Source: Pontibacter diazotrophicus
Lineage (GTDB): Bacteria > Bacteroidota > Bacteroidia > Cytophagales > Hymenobacteraceae
Direction: 5' to 3'
NCBI RefSeq assembly: GCF_003367245.1
Contig: NZ_QRGR01000009.1
Location: forward strand, 124,001-188,000
DNA: 64,000 nt
Part shown: positions 18,858 through 26,523 of the stretch, piece after piece
Numbering within the stretch: position 1 is the stretch's first letter
Layout of the letters: the number at the start of each line of letters is the position of its first letter
The notes under the pieces: generated by a model
The model's input: the letters and a program-made list of their open reading frames with translations, nothing else
Database searches by the model: none
Told to the model about the DNA's origin: nothing
Translations under genes and position numbers: made by a program

Positions 18858-20414
18858 TTAATGTCTTTCTTTAATTATCTTTTCCAGCACAGCACTTCTC
18901 AGCGCTTCTGCGGCATCTGTTTCCTCGGCCAGCCAGGGCAGCGAAGTATGTTTAACCGTTTCCTGGTATGTGGCAAAAGAATTTCGGGGGTGGTATGTTT
19001 TCCCGTCAGGTTCCATCTGAATGGCGTTGTTCGGGTTGCCGCCCCAACTGACGGTTTGCAGCACTTCAGGCCGAAACCCTAAAATATACTCCCCCTGCTC
19101 GGCATTAATTGGCAGAGCGATTAGCCCACTCACCACATCCTTATAGTCTTTGCTTTGCGCGTACTGTTTAGGCAAGGAATCCGTCATAAACAAGCCGTCT
19201 TTCCTGTTTCGCCGGAGCCAAGCCACCAGTTCTTTTATCTCCTGGTTGCCGGGCGTGCTCCCGCTCGTCCGGATGCCGCCCTCAAACAAAACCGCAGCAC
19301 CCGTAAGGTGTAGCAGGTCATGCAAATTGGTGGTACCAGACAACAGGCCCTCCGCAAAATTAGAGTTGGTATATAACTGCTCCAGCAGCCGGGCATGTAC
19401 GCCTCGCAGCTGCGCCTGTAGCAGGACGGTATTCTCTCTCTCCTTGGAGGCTATTTGAGCAGACACAATACCTGAAAGCAGTTCCAGTGCTGACCGCAGC
19501 TCATAGCTGGGGTGCATTGGCAACTTATGATGACAGGAGATAAGCCCCCAAAGCTTATTGTCGATGATCAGGGGCAGCGACATAGAGGCCATGATGTTCA
19601 GGTTTGCCAGGTACTCCAGGTGCACAGTGGCCACGCTGCGCAGGTTGCTATCTGTGAGGTCGGTGAAGCGCTGTGTCAGCGGGTTAATAACCGGAATGAG
19701 GCGCACAGGTACGTAATCGCGGGTAGGGATAAGCCTGTAAGGGTTGCTGAAGTACAGGTCTCTGGCTTGCTTTGGCACGTCGGAGGCAGGAAAGCGCAGG
19801 CCCATATAATCCGCCATGTCATCCTCTCTGGCCTGTCCTATCACGATACCGTTCCATTGCGGATCAAACTGGTATACCAGCACCCGGTCAAAATCAGTGA
19901 ACTTCTTCATCTCATCAGCTGCCAGCTGCGCTACTTCCGCAGTGGAGTTTGCCTGTTTCAGCAAAGAGGTAATGTACTTGATTTGCTGATAGAGGCCCAG
20001 GAACGACTGCTCACTTGAAGGAGCTGTGTTCTCCTCCAGTTCAATGATTACATACTCTTCCCTGGGGTGCACTAATGCAGTGAATGCCCGTGACGCGTCC
20101 TGCACTGTAAATGTAAGTGTTAGCGGAATCTTCGCCTGGCTGTTCTGGTTTGCAATCTTCGCCTGGATATCGTCATACTGCCCGGCCGGCAGATAGGCTG
20201 AAAGCGGCTGCTCCAGCAGCTCATCGACAGGGATGCCCAGAAAAGAATCGGCATTGTCACTGGCCTGCACAATGCGCAGCTCCGGCTTATTTACCACCAG
20301 CAGCATGCCGTGGGGCTGTATCAGGTTGACCAGGTGTAGGGGAATACTTCCGCAGAACTCCGAGTCGTAGTTTTTTTCAATACTTACATTAATTGTTGCC
20401 GCTTTTTTTTCCAT
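18858..20414 (-). CDS. Bacteriophytochrome photosensory core (PAS-GAF-PHY) without output domain
   Basis: This 518-residue protein covers exactly the phytochrome sensory core. The N-terminal PAS (about 18-125) holds Cys21 just before LIQPHG, the position where bacteriophytochromes attach biliverdin. The GAF domain (about 150-315) has PASDVPKQARDLY and the chromophore-contacting His in ATVHLEYL (about residue 264). The PHY domain (about 325-500) has a tongue-like FRPEVLQTVSWGG. Canonical bacteriophytochromes continue into a histidine kinase, and this one stops after a short helix. The kinase is supplied by the next gene, 30 bases downstream. It should sense red/far-red light if a bilin is available; no classical heme oxygenase (BphO) gene is beside it. 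Confidence 0.92.
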   Translation of the reverse strand: MEKKAATINVSIEKNYDSEFCGSIPLHLVNLIQPHGMLLVVNKPELRIVQASDNADSFLGIPVDELLEQPLSAYLPAGQYDDIQAKIANQNSQAKIPLTLTFTVQDASRAFTALVHPREEYVIIELEENTAPSSEQSFLGLYQQIKYITSLLKQANSTAEVAQLAADEMKKFTDFDRVLVYQFDPQWNGIVIGQAREDDMADYMGLRFPASDVPKQARDLYFSNPYRLIPTRDYVPVRLIPVINPLTQRFTDLTDSNLRSVATVHLEYLANLNIMASMSLPLIIDNKLWGLISCHHKLPMHPSYELRSALELLSGIVSAQIASKERENTVLLQAQLRGVHARLLEQLYTNSNFAEGLLSGTTNLHDLLHLTGAAVLFEGGIRTSGSTPGNQEIKELVAWLRRNRKDGLFMTDSLPKQYAQSKDYKDVVSGLIALPINAEQGEYILGFRPEVLQTVSWGGNPNNAIQMEPDGKTYHPRNSFATYQETVKHTSLPWLAEETDAAEALRSAVLEKIIKERH

Positions 20415-20526
20415 GCAGTCTAGTGGGTGATGCCTGCCCTCCGGGGCTTTACAGCTGTTCTTTTTTAAAGTTGATAATTGCCATACGTGCTTTTTGTTTA
20501 GACCAGCCGCCGATTATCTCAATATA

Positions 20527-20823
20527 CTATCTGCTCACCTGGTCGAAAAAACGGACTTTCATGCTTCCGGGAACAAGCTTCAGCCCTTTTGGAATGCCCT
20601 GGTGTGCCTCCTTCATATGATCTTTGTACCAGACGTTATAGCTATTATCATCCTCCCAGTACGTCATCACCCATATCTCGCTGCCATTGTCCTGCGGCGA
20701 GAGCACTTTCATCTCCAGAAACCCGGCCGCATCATCTACAAGGTGAGGTCTTTTCACAAACGCCTGCTTCACCTCATCCTCCATTCCATTGGCAACCTCA
20801 AATACACTTAACGCTATAAACAT
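20527..20823 (-). CDS. ABM-fold monooxygenase (IsdG/HmoA-like)
   Basis: This 98-residue protein has the antibiotic-biosynthesis-monooxygenase fold shared by small heme-degrading enzymes. Family features are an N-terminal MFIALSVFEVANGMEDEV, GFLEMKVLSP, IWVMTYW and SYNVWYKDHMKEAHQG. Trp65 and His74 sit close to the Trp/His pair used by IsdG, but one residue nearer together, and the IsdG Asn position appears to be Ser6. It lies 112 bases upstream of the phytochrome gene on the same strand, with a promoter-like element before it, so the three genes probably form an operon. Heme or bilin activity is possible but not proven; many ABM proteins act on other substrates. Confidence 0.7.
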   Translation of the reverse strand: MFIALSVFEVANGMEDEVKQAFVKRPHLVDDAAGFLEMKVLSPQDNGSEIWVMTYWEDDNSYNVWYKDHMKEAHQGIPKGLKLVPGSMKVRFFDQVSR

Positions 20824-20892
20824 GCTGTTTTCATATAATTAGATAAAGGGAGAACTGCTTTACAATCCTCCTTACGATACAATACCCTATGT

Positions 20893-20923
20893 AAATTTAG
20901 CAGTAGTTAAGGAGTAGGTCAAA
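20893..20923 (-). promoter_or_regulatory. Candidate promoter of the ABM-phytochrome-kinase operon
   Basis: Read on the minus strand, TTTG (20923-20920) is followed after 20 bases by TAAATTTA (20899-20892), close to the Bacteroidota TTTG / TAnnTTTG promoter. It lies about 70 bases upstream of the ABM start codon. Apart from this and the hairpin at 21198-21255, nothing was recognised in 20824-21263. Confidence 0.4.
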
Positions 20924-21197
20924 AATTAATGCAGGATTTGTCTTTTTTATCTGATATAAGCAAACCAAAATATCACTATCTAACCTATTAACAGCAGTTT
21001 ATGGTTCGAACGCTATCCCTTTCGCAAGTACTTGTATTGTGCCGGGCCTGCTTGTACTTTAACTTTCCCTTTTCTACTTCCGCCGTTATATTTTTTATAA
21101 TAGTCAATCAGTGATTCCGCTCTCTACACTTCTTTCTTGTTCATTTCACTGTCCTTACGGTATTAGCTGCTTCTTTACGACATGAATCAAGAACAAG

Positions 21198-21255
21198 CCA
21201 TCCCTCAATAAAAAAAGACTGCCAGCTTTGGCAGTCTTTTTTTATTGAGGGATGG
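21198..21255 (-). terminator. Long perfect hairpin terminator after the esterase pair
   Basis: A 27-bp perfect stem (21198-21224 with 21229-21255) around a 4-base loop contains A7/T7 tracts on both arms, so it can terminate on either strand. It lies 9 bases beyond the stop of the leftward esterase gene at 21264. Confidence 0.88.
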
Positions 21256-21263
21256 AGTAAAGC

Positions 21264-22151
21264 CTATTTCCTGCTCATCGCAACAGCTCCGTTAGCCTTG
21301 AGGACCTTATCAAAAAACAGCATGTGGTAGCCCAGCGCATTTTCCCAGTAGTCCCAGGTGTGGCCACCGGGGCGCTCTGTGTAGTCGTGCGGTACCTTTT
21401 TATATATCAGTCGCCGGTGCAGTTCCCGGTTCGGCTCTATCAGGAAATCATCCACGCCACAGTCAAAGATGAGTTTTACATCATTTGCCTTCATCTGGTC
21501 TGCCATGTTCACCACTGAGTTAGCGGCATACTGATCAGGTGTGGCTCCTACCGGGCCAAGTATACGCTCAAACCCGGGTGCAATTTGTTTCGCAAACTCA
21601 GGGGGTATGCGCCAATTGCCAATGTTGAGGTCTAAAGCCCCGCTCATACTACCGGCGGCACAGTAAAGTTCGGGATGGCGTGTTGCCAGGTAAAAAGCAC
21701 CATGCCCTCCCATGCTCAAACCAGTTATAACACGCCCTTTCCGGTCGCGGATGGTACGGTACGTGTTATCAATTTTATCCACCACCTCTTTTGTGATGTA
21801 GGTCTCAAACTGATTGTCCTTCTGCACAGGGCTGTTTAGGTACCCGCCTAATTTCTCGCCCTCCGGCGTTACAATAATGAGGTTGTACTGGTCAGCCAGT
21901 TTGTGTAGCAGCTTCTTATCAGGCGTTTGTCTGAGCCAGTCGCTGAATTGCCCTCCTCCCCCATGCAGCAGGTACAGCACAGGGTAAGTGGCTTTACTTT
22001 TGGTATAGGTTTCAGGCAGCACCACCGCCGCCCTGTAAGTTTTTTGCATCGCCGCGCTCGGAATATCCAGCGAGTCTACTTTAGCCCCGAAGGACTGTAA
22101 ACTCAGGCCCGAAAGGCAAATGAGCAGATAGAAACGAAATAGTTTTTTCAT
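21264..22151 (-). CDS. Exported esterase of the esterase D / feruloyl esterase type
   Basis: This 295-residue alpha/beta hydrolase has a signal peptide (MKKLFRFYLLICLSGLSLQ, cleavage near SFGA). The nucleophile Ser is in GLSMGGHG, the oxyanion region is in LLHGGGGQFSDW, and the catalytic His is near GGHTWDYW, with an Asp in FDCGVDD. The family covers tributyrin esterases, acetylxylan/feruloyl esterases and related enzymes that cut acyl esters from sugars. It should be periplasmic. It follows the carboxylesterase gene by 34 bases and probably shares its promoter and its control by the palindrome at 23889-23938. Confidence 0.86.
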   Translation of the reverse strand: MKKLFRFYLLICLSGLSLQSFGAKVDSLDIPSAAMQKTYRAAVVLPETYTKSKATYPVLYLLHGGGGQFSDWLRQTPDKKLLHKLADQYNLIIVTPEGEKLGGYLNSPVQKDNQFETYITKEVVDKIDNTYRTIRDRKGRVITGLSMGGHGAFYLATRHPELYCAAGSMSGALDLNIGNWRIPPEFAKQIAPGFERILGPVGATPDQYAANSVVNMADQMKANDVKLIFDCGVDDFLIEPNRELHRRLIYKKVPHDYTERPGGHTWDYWENALGYHMLFFDKVLKANGAVAMSRK

Positions 22152-22185
22152 TATGATAGGACTTTCTGTATAAACAAAGCAATAC

Positions 22186-23853
22186 CTACTTCGTCTGAAG
22201 CTTGTCCAGTATAATATAGCGCCCTCGGTTCTCTTCCGGTTTGGCTACCGTCTTCACATCAATGTGCATCACCTGCACTTTGTCTTCATTGTTGGCAGTT
22301 GGCCAGGTTGGCAGGCCTTTCCCATTCGGGTTGCCACTTTTAATAAAGTTGGCAAAGTAATTCTGCATCACCTCTGACACCTGGTAATCCTCCGGCGTCC
22401 AGGCATATACTTTATTTGAGGCCAGGTTACCCATGGCGTACTCGATTTCTGCGGCATGTACCGCCCCACGAGCAGCAGGCATTTTAAAAGCGTTCGGGTC
22501 CTCTTCTTTTACAACGCCTCCGGCCAAGCCAGAGGAAGCGTTGCCCATTTCCGCTGTCATAGGTGGCCGGGGGCGGGAGAACAGGTAACGGTACACCGGC
22601 TTTCCGGAGCTCTGGCTGTGCAGGTCCATCCACTTCCAGGTGCTGTAGGCAATAAACCGGTCGCCTGACAGGTCTGTGGCAGCCTGTAGTGCTTCCTCGT
22701 CCGTAGTGGCTTTGTATACCTCCAGCACCTCGTCTGCTTTCTCGCCATACAGCCTGCGCACTGCATTCTCATAATTTTCTACTGTAGGCTTCTCTTGCCC
22801 CATCACCATCATATAGTTCATCTCCTCCGAATTCCAGCCAGCCAGCAGCGGCACCTTTGCCTGCTCACCGGCTGCGTAAATAGCCGCTGGTGACTTCGGG
22901 AAGAAGTAGCCATCAATTGTTGCGACAAAGTATCCCATACCCTGATTGCCTGCAGCCTCTAAAAGTTGCTGCGCCGGCATGGCACGTAGTGCTGCCAATG
23001 AATTGGCTCCAAGGCTGGAGGCGAATTCAACTCCGTTTTTCTCTGCTTCAGCTAGCGGAATCGGGTCCAGGCTTGAATTAACCAATGCACCGCTCTCACC
23101 GATTGCCCCTGCTATCAGGCCCTTGGACAATGGAGAGGCCATCTGAGCACTAACGGAAATAGAACCGGCTGACTCGCCCGCAATCGTCACTTTAGACGGA
23201 TCGCCACCGAAAGCAGCAATATTCTGCTGCACCCAGCGTAGGGCAGCATTCTGGTCCATGTAACCGTAGTTGCCGGACGAGTTGTGGGGTGACTCCTTTG
23301 TTAACTCCGGATGGGCGAAGAAGCCAAATGCTCCGAGCCGGTAATTCACAGTTATAGCCACAATACCTTTCTGCGCCATGCTTTCTCCATCGTAACGTGC
23401 CTCCGAGCCGTCACCAGCCACAAAGCCGCCGCCATAGAAGTACACCAGCACCGGCAAGCGCTCTTTTTCTGACTTTGCAGGTGTCCACACGTTCAGGTAA
23501 AGGCAGTCCTCGCCCATGCCGTCAGAGCGGAAGCCCATGTCACCGAACACAGCCAGCTGCATACCCCGTGGCCCGAACTGCTTTGCCTCGCGCACCCCCT
23601 GCCAGTTCTGAACAGGCTGCGGCTCCCTCCATCGCAGGTCGCCCACAGGCGGTGCGGCAAAAGGCACTCCTTTAAAAGCACGAATTCCGCTTTGCTCTGT
23701 GGTTCCTTCCACAATGCCATTCACTGTTTTCGCCTGTGTAGCAGTTTGCTTGCCCTGGCTGGTCTTTGCTTTTTTTGTTTGTGCAGATGCCTCTGGCATT
23801 GCCTGGCCGCTCAGCAGCATCAATATTAAAAGTAGTTTGAGGGGACGTATCAT
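22186..23853 (-). CDS. Secreted type B carboxylesterase
   Basis: This 555-residue carboxylesterase of the PF00135 (COesterase) type has a signal peptide (MIRPLKLLLILMLLSGQAMP). Family features are GVPFAAPPVGDLRW, EDCLYLNVWTP, the oxyanion region YFYGGGFVAGDG and the nucleophile elbow GESAGS (about residue 229). The acidic residue lies in GWNSEEM and the His probably in RGAVHAAEIEYAMGN (about 466). It hydrolyses carboxylic esters in the periplasm or outside the cell. It is divergent from a Nudix-type regulator across a 103-base gap with a 19-bp palindrome, which suggests repression by that regulator. Confidence 0.9.
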   Translation of the reverse strand: MIRPLKLLLILMLLSGQAMPEASAQTKKAKTSQGKQTATQAKTVNGIVEGTTEQSGIRAFKGVPFAAPPVGDLRWREPQPVQNWQGVREAKQFGPRGMQLAVFGDMGFRSDGMGEDCLYLNVWTPAKSEKERLPVLVYFYGGGFVAGDGSEARYDGESMAQKGIVAITVNYRLGAFGFFAHPELTKESPHNSSGNYGYMDQNAALRWVQQNIAAFGGDPSKVTIAGESAGSISVSAQMASPLSKGLIAGAIGESGALVNSSLDPIPLAEAEKNGVEFASSLGANSLAALRAMPAQQLLEAAGNQGMGYFVATIDGYFFPKSPAAIYAAGEQAKVPLLAGWNSEEMNYMMVMGQEKPTVENYENAVRRLYGEKADEVLEVYKATTDEEALQAATDLSGDRFIAYSTWKWMDLHSQSSGKPVYRYLFSRPRPPMTAEMGNASSGLAGGVVKEEDPNAFKMPAARGAVHAAEIEYAMGNLASNKVYAWTPEDYQVSEVMQNYFANFIKSGNPNGKGLPTWPTANNEDKVQVMHIDVKTVAKPEENRGRYIILDKLQTK

Positions 23854-23888
23854 AAATTCTTATCAGTTTGTAAAATGCCTGTACTTTA

Positions 23889-23938
23889 TGTTATTTTGAC
23901 ATAATGATAGACATTATTTTCATTATGTCAAAATAACA
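23889..23938. promoter_or_regulatory. 19-bp palindromic operator between esterase and Nudix regulator genes
   Basis: TGTTATTTTGACATAATGA at 23889-23907 is matched perfectly by its reverse complement at 23920-23938, with a 12-base spacer. It occupies the middle of the divergent intergenic region. Nudix-type regulators such as NrtR and AraR bind palindromes of about this size, so the adjacent regulator is the natural ligand. On the minus strand TTTG and TATCATTA within it (19-base spacing) could be the esterase promoter. Confidence 0.65.
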
Positions 23939-23956
23939 CATTAAGCTTTTAACTCT

Positions 23957-24718
23957 ATGCCTGACCCAGGAAACCCTGTTGAGCAACCTGATGCGGCTCA
24001 ATTTCCCCTACTACCACAACTCACACTGGACTGTATCATCCTGGGTTTTCACGAAGACCAGCTGCGGGTGTTGCTGCTCCGCTGGAAAGACACCCAGGAA
24101 TGGAGTTTACCTGGTGGGCCGGTTCGTCAAAACGAGTCAGTGGATGCGGCTGCCCATCGCATATTAAAAGAACGAACAGGTCTGGACCAGCTGTTTCTGC
24201 AACAGTTCCACGTGTTCGGTGATGTAGTACGCTACAACCGGGAAGAGATTAAGAAAAAGCTGAAGCACGTTATAGACCCGGAGAAGTGGTATGAGCGGGC
24301 AGTATCTATTGGCTACTATGCCCTGGTTGACTACTCCAAAGTAAGTCCCACACCGGATGCTTTTACGGAAGAATGCCAATGGTGGGATATAAAGAATATA
24401 CCCCAGCTGTTATTCGACCACAACCACATCATAACTGTTGCGCTGCAGGCGCTCCGCATCCAGTTAAGCTGGCAGCCCATCGGCTATAATCTGCTGCCGG
24501 AGGAATTCACCATGCCTGAACTACAACGGCTTTATGAAACCATACTTGGGCGGACGCTGGACCCGCGTAACTTCCACAGGAAAATACAGGGCCTGGGAAT
24601 AGTAGAACGCCTGGAAACCCGGAGAAAGGGTGGTGCCCACAAAGCCCCTTACCTGTACCGGTTTAACAAGGCGCAGTATGAAGCGATGCTCACTGAAGGA
24701 AATTTGTCTTTTAGCTGA
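23957..24718 (+). CDS. Nudix-domain transcriptional regulator (NrtR/AraR-like)
   Basis: This 253-residue protein has an N-terminal Nudix fold (about 20-155) and a C-terminal winged-helix domain (about 165-245, FTMPELQRLYETILGRTLDP, NFHRKIQGLGIVERL, KGGAHKAPYLYRF), the NrtR/AraR architecture. The Nudix box reads GPVRQNESVDAAAHRILKER; compared with the consensus, the RE pair has become RI and the EE pair ER, so catalysis is probably lost and the domain senses a ligand. In Bacteroidota, AraR of this family represses arabinose genes, while NrtR controls NAD genes. Divergent esterases suggest control of acylated-sugar or ester use here. The ligand is unknown. Confidence 0.88.
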   Translation: MPDPGNPVEQPDAAQFPLLPQLTLDCIILGFHEDQLRVLLLRWKDTQEWSLPGGPVRQNESVDAAAHRILKERTGLDQLFLQQFHVFGDVVRYNREEIKKKLKHVIDPEKWYERAVSIGYYALVDYSKVSPTPDAFTEECQWWDIKNIPQLLFDHNHIITVALQALRIQLSWQPIGYNLLPEEFTMPELQRLYETILGRTLDPRNFHRKIQGLGIVERLETRRKGGAHKAPYLYRFNKAQYEAMLTEGNLSFS

Positions 24719-24754
24719 TGTCGGTTTTGGTGTTATTTCTTAATACGCAATTCG

Positions 24755-25579
24755 CTATACGTGATTCGTAGTTCTGGTGTCGTTAGGCAAACTATCGTGT
24801 ACAGCCTGAATGAGGTCTGCAACCGGATTTATAAAGTCCTTATCCTCCCAGTAGTCTGAATGGCTGAGGGGTGTCCAGCCTGTGTTTATTTCGCGGTCCT
24901 GCGTTACAATATTGTCGTAGGCATTTGGGAAGCCTTTGCTCAGCGGCTTGAGGGGCCAACCCAGTATGTCATCCCGATCGTAGAAGTTATGCCACTCAAA
25001 CAGGTTGTTTGGTTTGCTGATTGCCACTATCTGCTCCAGGCCTGAAACAAAAAGTGGGATATTGCATCCTGATGTTACCAGCAGCCTGGCAGTTCCTAAC
25101 TTCTGGAATTCTATTGGCTCCTGCCCTTCCCAGATTCCCTTGTTTTGCTGCGCATCCCATATGTAATTTGAGATAATCTGGCAGCCTAAAGAGTGGGCTA
25201 TAATTATCACAGGTCGGTCCTGGTCCTCCAGCTCTACGCGCAGGGCGTTTATTTGCCGCAGGATAGTGTGTTGTATTCTCCTGTAGGAACTGTCTGCCTC
25301 GTTTGGCCTGAACTCGGAAGTGGCGGCATCACTGAGGAAGTTTAGAAAGAATTTCCGCAGCCTTTGCTGATCCAGTGGGTTTCCGCTCTGCACCATGTTC
25401 TCCCACACCCTGTCCTGGTGCACCTGAAAATCGCCGTGATACCAGATGGATTTGAAACTCAGGTCGGCAATTGTCTCTTCCCTGAGCTTTTTATAAAGGT
25501 TATGCTGCAGGGCATTGGCATAATCCGGCCGCTGACTGCCCATTCCGTGTATGGTCAGTACTCCAAACTTCTTTGACAT
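24755..25579 (-). CDS. Cytoplasmic alpha/beta hydrolase (lipase-like)
   Basis: The protein is about 274 residues when started at ATG 25579 (MSKKFGVLTIHGMG), which is preceded by a purine-rich GGGAAAG. An in-frame ATG 19 codons upstream adds an unconserved, charged leader and is less likely. The alpha/beta hydrolase signatures are the oxyanion motif TIHGMGSQ and the nucleophile elbow IIAHSLGCQ. The candidate His is in LSHSDYW near the C-terminus. There is no signal peptide. The substrate is unknown; lipases, acyl-protein esterases and serine peptidases share these motifs. The 165-base gap on its upstream side separates it from the phosphopantetheinyl transferase, so membership in the biosynthetic cluster is doubtful. 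Confidence 0.75.
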   Translation of the reverse strand: MSKKFGVLTIHGMGSQRPDYANALQHNLYKKLREETIADLSFKSIWYHGDFQVHQDRVWENMVQSGNPLDQQRLRKFFLNFLSDAATSEFRPNEADSSYRRIQHTILRQINALRVELEDQDRPVIIIAHSLGCQIISNYIWDAQQNKGIWEGQEPIEFQKLGTARLLVTSGCNIPLFVSGLEQIVAISKPNNLFEWHNFYDRDDILGWPLKPLSKGFPNAYDNIVTQDREINTGWTPLSHSDYWEDKDFINPVADLIQAVHDSLPNDTRTTNHV

Positions 25580-25744
25580 GTCTTTCCCGTCTCCCGCTCT
25601 TAATGGATGATTATGCTTATGAGTCACCCGCACCAATATAATACATATTTGTAAAACCTGCTTATATAGCCTAAATAGGGATTTTAATTTCGATGTTTTT
25701 AATTACTTCTTGCTAATCCGTCTGTATGTGTGCCCATTAAGCTG

Positions 25745-26503
25745 TCAAGGGAACTTAGGTAAATTATATAGGAAGCACGAAAGCTTACAATCCCCTCCCT
25801 CAACGGCAATGGCAGCAGCGTACCCTTTACCCGGAAACAAGTCCTGCACATACCAACAGGAGGCTTCCCCATTTTTGCCTGGTAAGGTCACTGCTGAAAG
25901 CTCCCCATGTATGCAGGAGACATCACATTGTTCCATTGGAAACGAAAGCCCCTCCCCCTTCGCCTTCAGAACGGATTCTTTTCTGGTCCAATATTGAAAA
26001 AACACCTCATACCGTTCTTTTTCAGGAATCCCTCCCAGTAAACTAGCTTCGCCTGGTGAAAAGAACCTCCGGGTAATTTGCTCAACAGCAACATCATAGC
26101 GGATATGTTCAATATCAACCCCCATGTTCCGGTTAAGAGCCACAGCGTATAGTGCGAATCTGTCGGAGTGTGACAGGTTAAAGCAAAGTGAATCGCCACC
26201 GGAGTTCGCTTCAAGTACTGGTTTGCCATGAGGAGAGTAGGCAAATCTTATGCTGCGCGGTGCCTCCCCCAGGTAGTGCCCCAAGATGTTACGCAATATG
26301 CCACGCGCAGCGATGAACCGGTCCTGATCTTTTCGAAAGAAGAAACGACCGGCCCTTGCCACTTCGTCTGCGGAAAGAGTGTGCAACAGGTTTTCTCTTT
26401 GATGCGCGGAAAGATCAAGGGATGCGCACCACACATGCACCTCTTCTGCGTGGGCCAGTGCCCCAGGTAGTACCTGCTGCCATTGCTGCTTATTTGCTGC
26501 CAT
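25745..26503 (-). CDS. 4'-phosphopantetheinyl transferase, Sfp type
   Basis: This 252-residue enzyme transfers the phosphopantetheine arm of CoA to carrier proteins. The magnesium-binding motif GVDIEHIR (D130, E132) and the signature YWTRKESVLKAKGEGLS (W172, K175, E176) are both intact, as is FNLSHS upstream. Length fits the Sfp/Gsp class that activates NRPS and PKS carriers. It is the last gene of the leftward arm, 20 bases after the P450, and its targets should be the three carrier domains encoded on the rightward arm. It is the strongest sign that the divergent arms form a single pathway. Confidence 0.93.
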   Translation of the reverse strand: MAANKQQWQQVLPGALAHAEEVHVWCASLDLSAHQRENLLHTLSADEVARAGRFFFRKDQDRFIAARGILRNILGHYLGEAPRSIRFAYSPHGKPVLEANSGGDSLCFNLSHSDRFALYAVALNRNMGVDIEHIRYDVAVEQITRRFFSPGEASLLGGIPEKERYEVFFQYWTRKESVLKAKGEGLSFPMEQCDVSCIHGELSAVTLPGKNGEASCWYVQDLFPGKGYAAAIAVEGGDCKLSCFLYNLPKFP

Positions 26504-26523
26504 GCCTGATAAAGTATTCCTCT

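Noticed and set aside
24755-25579. Alpha/beta hydrolase as the cluster's missing thioesterase
   Set aside because: It is separated from the phosphopantetheinyl transferase by 165 bases and does not resemble type II thioesterases beyond the nucleophile elbow, so it is kept only as a possibility.
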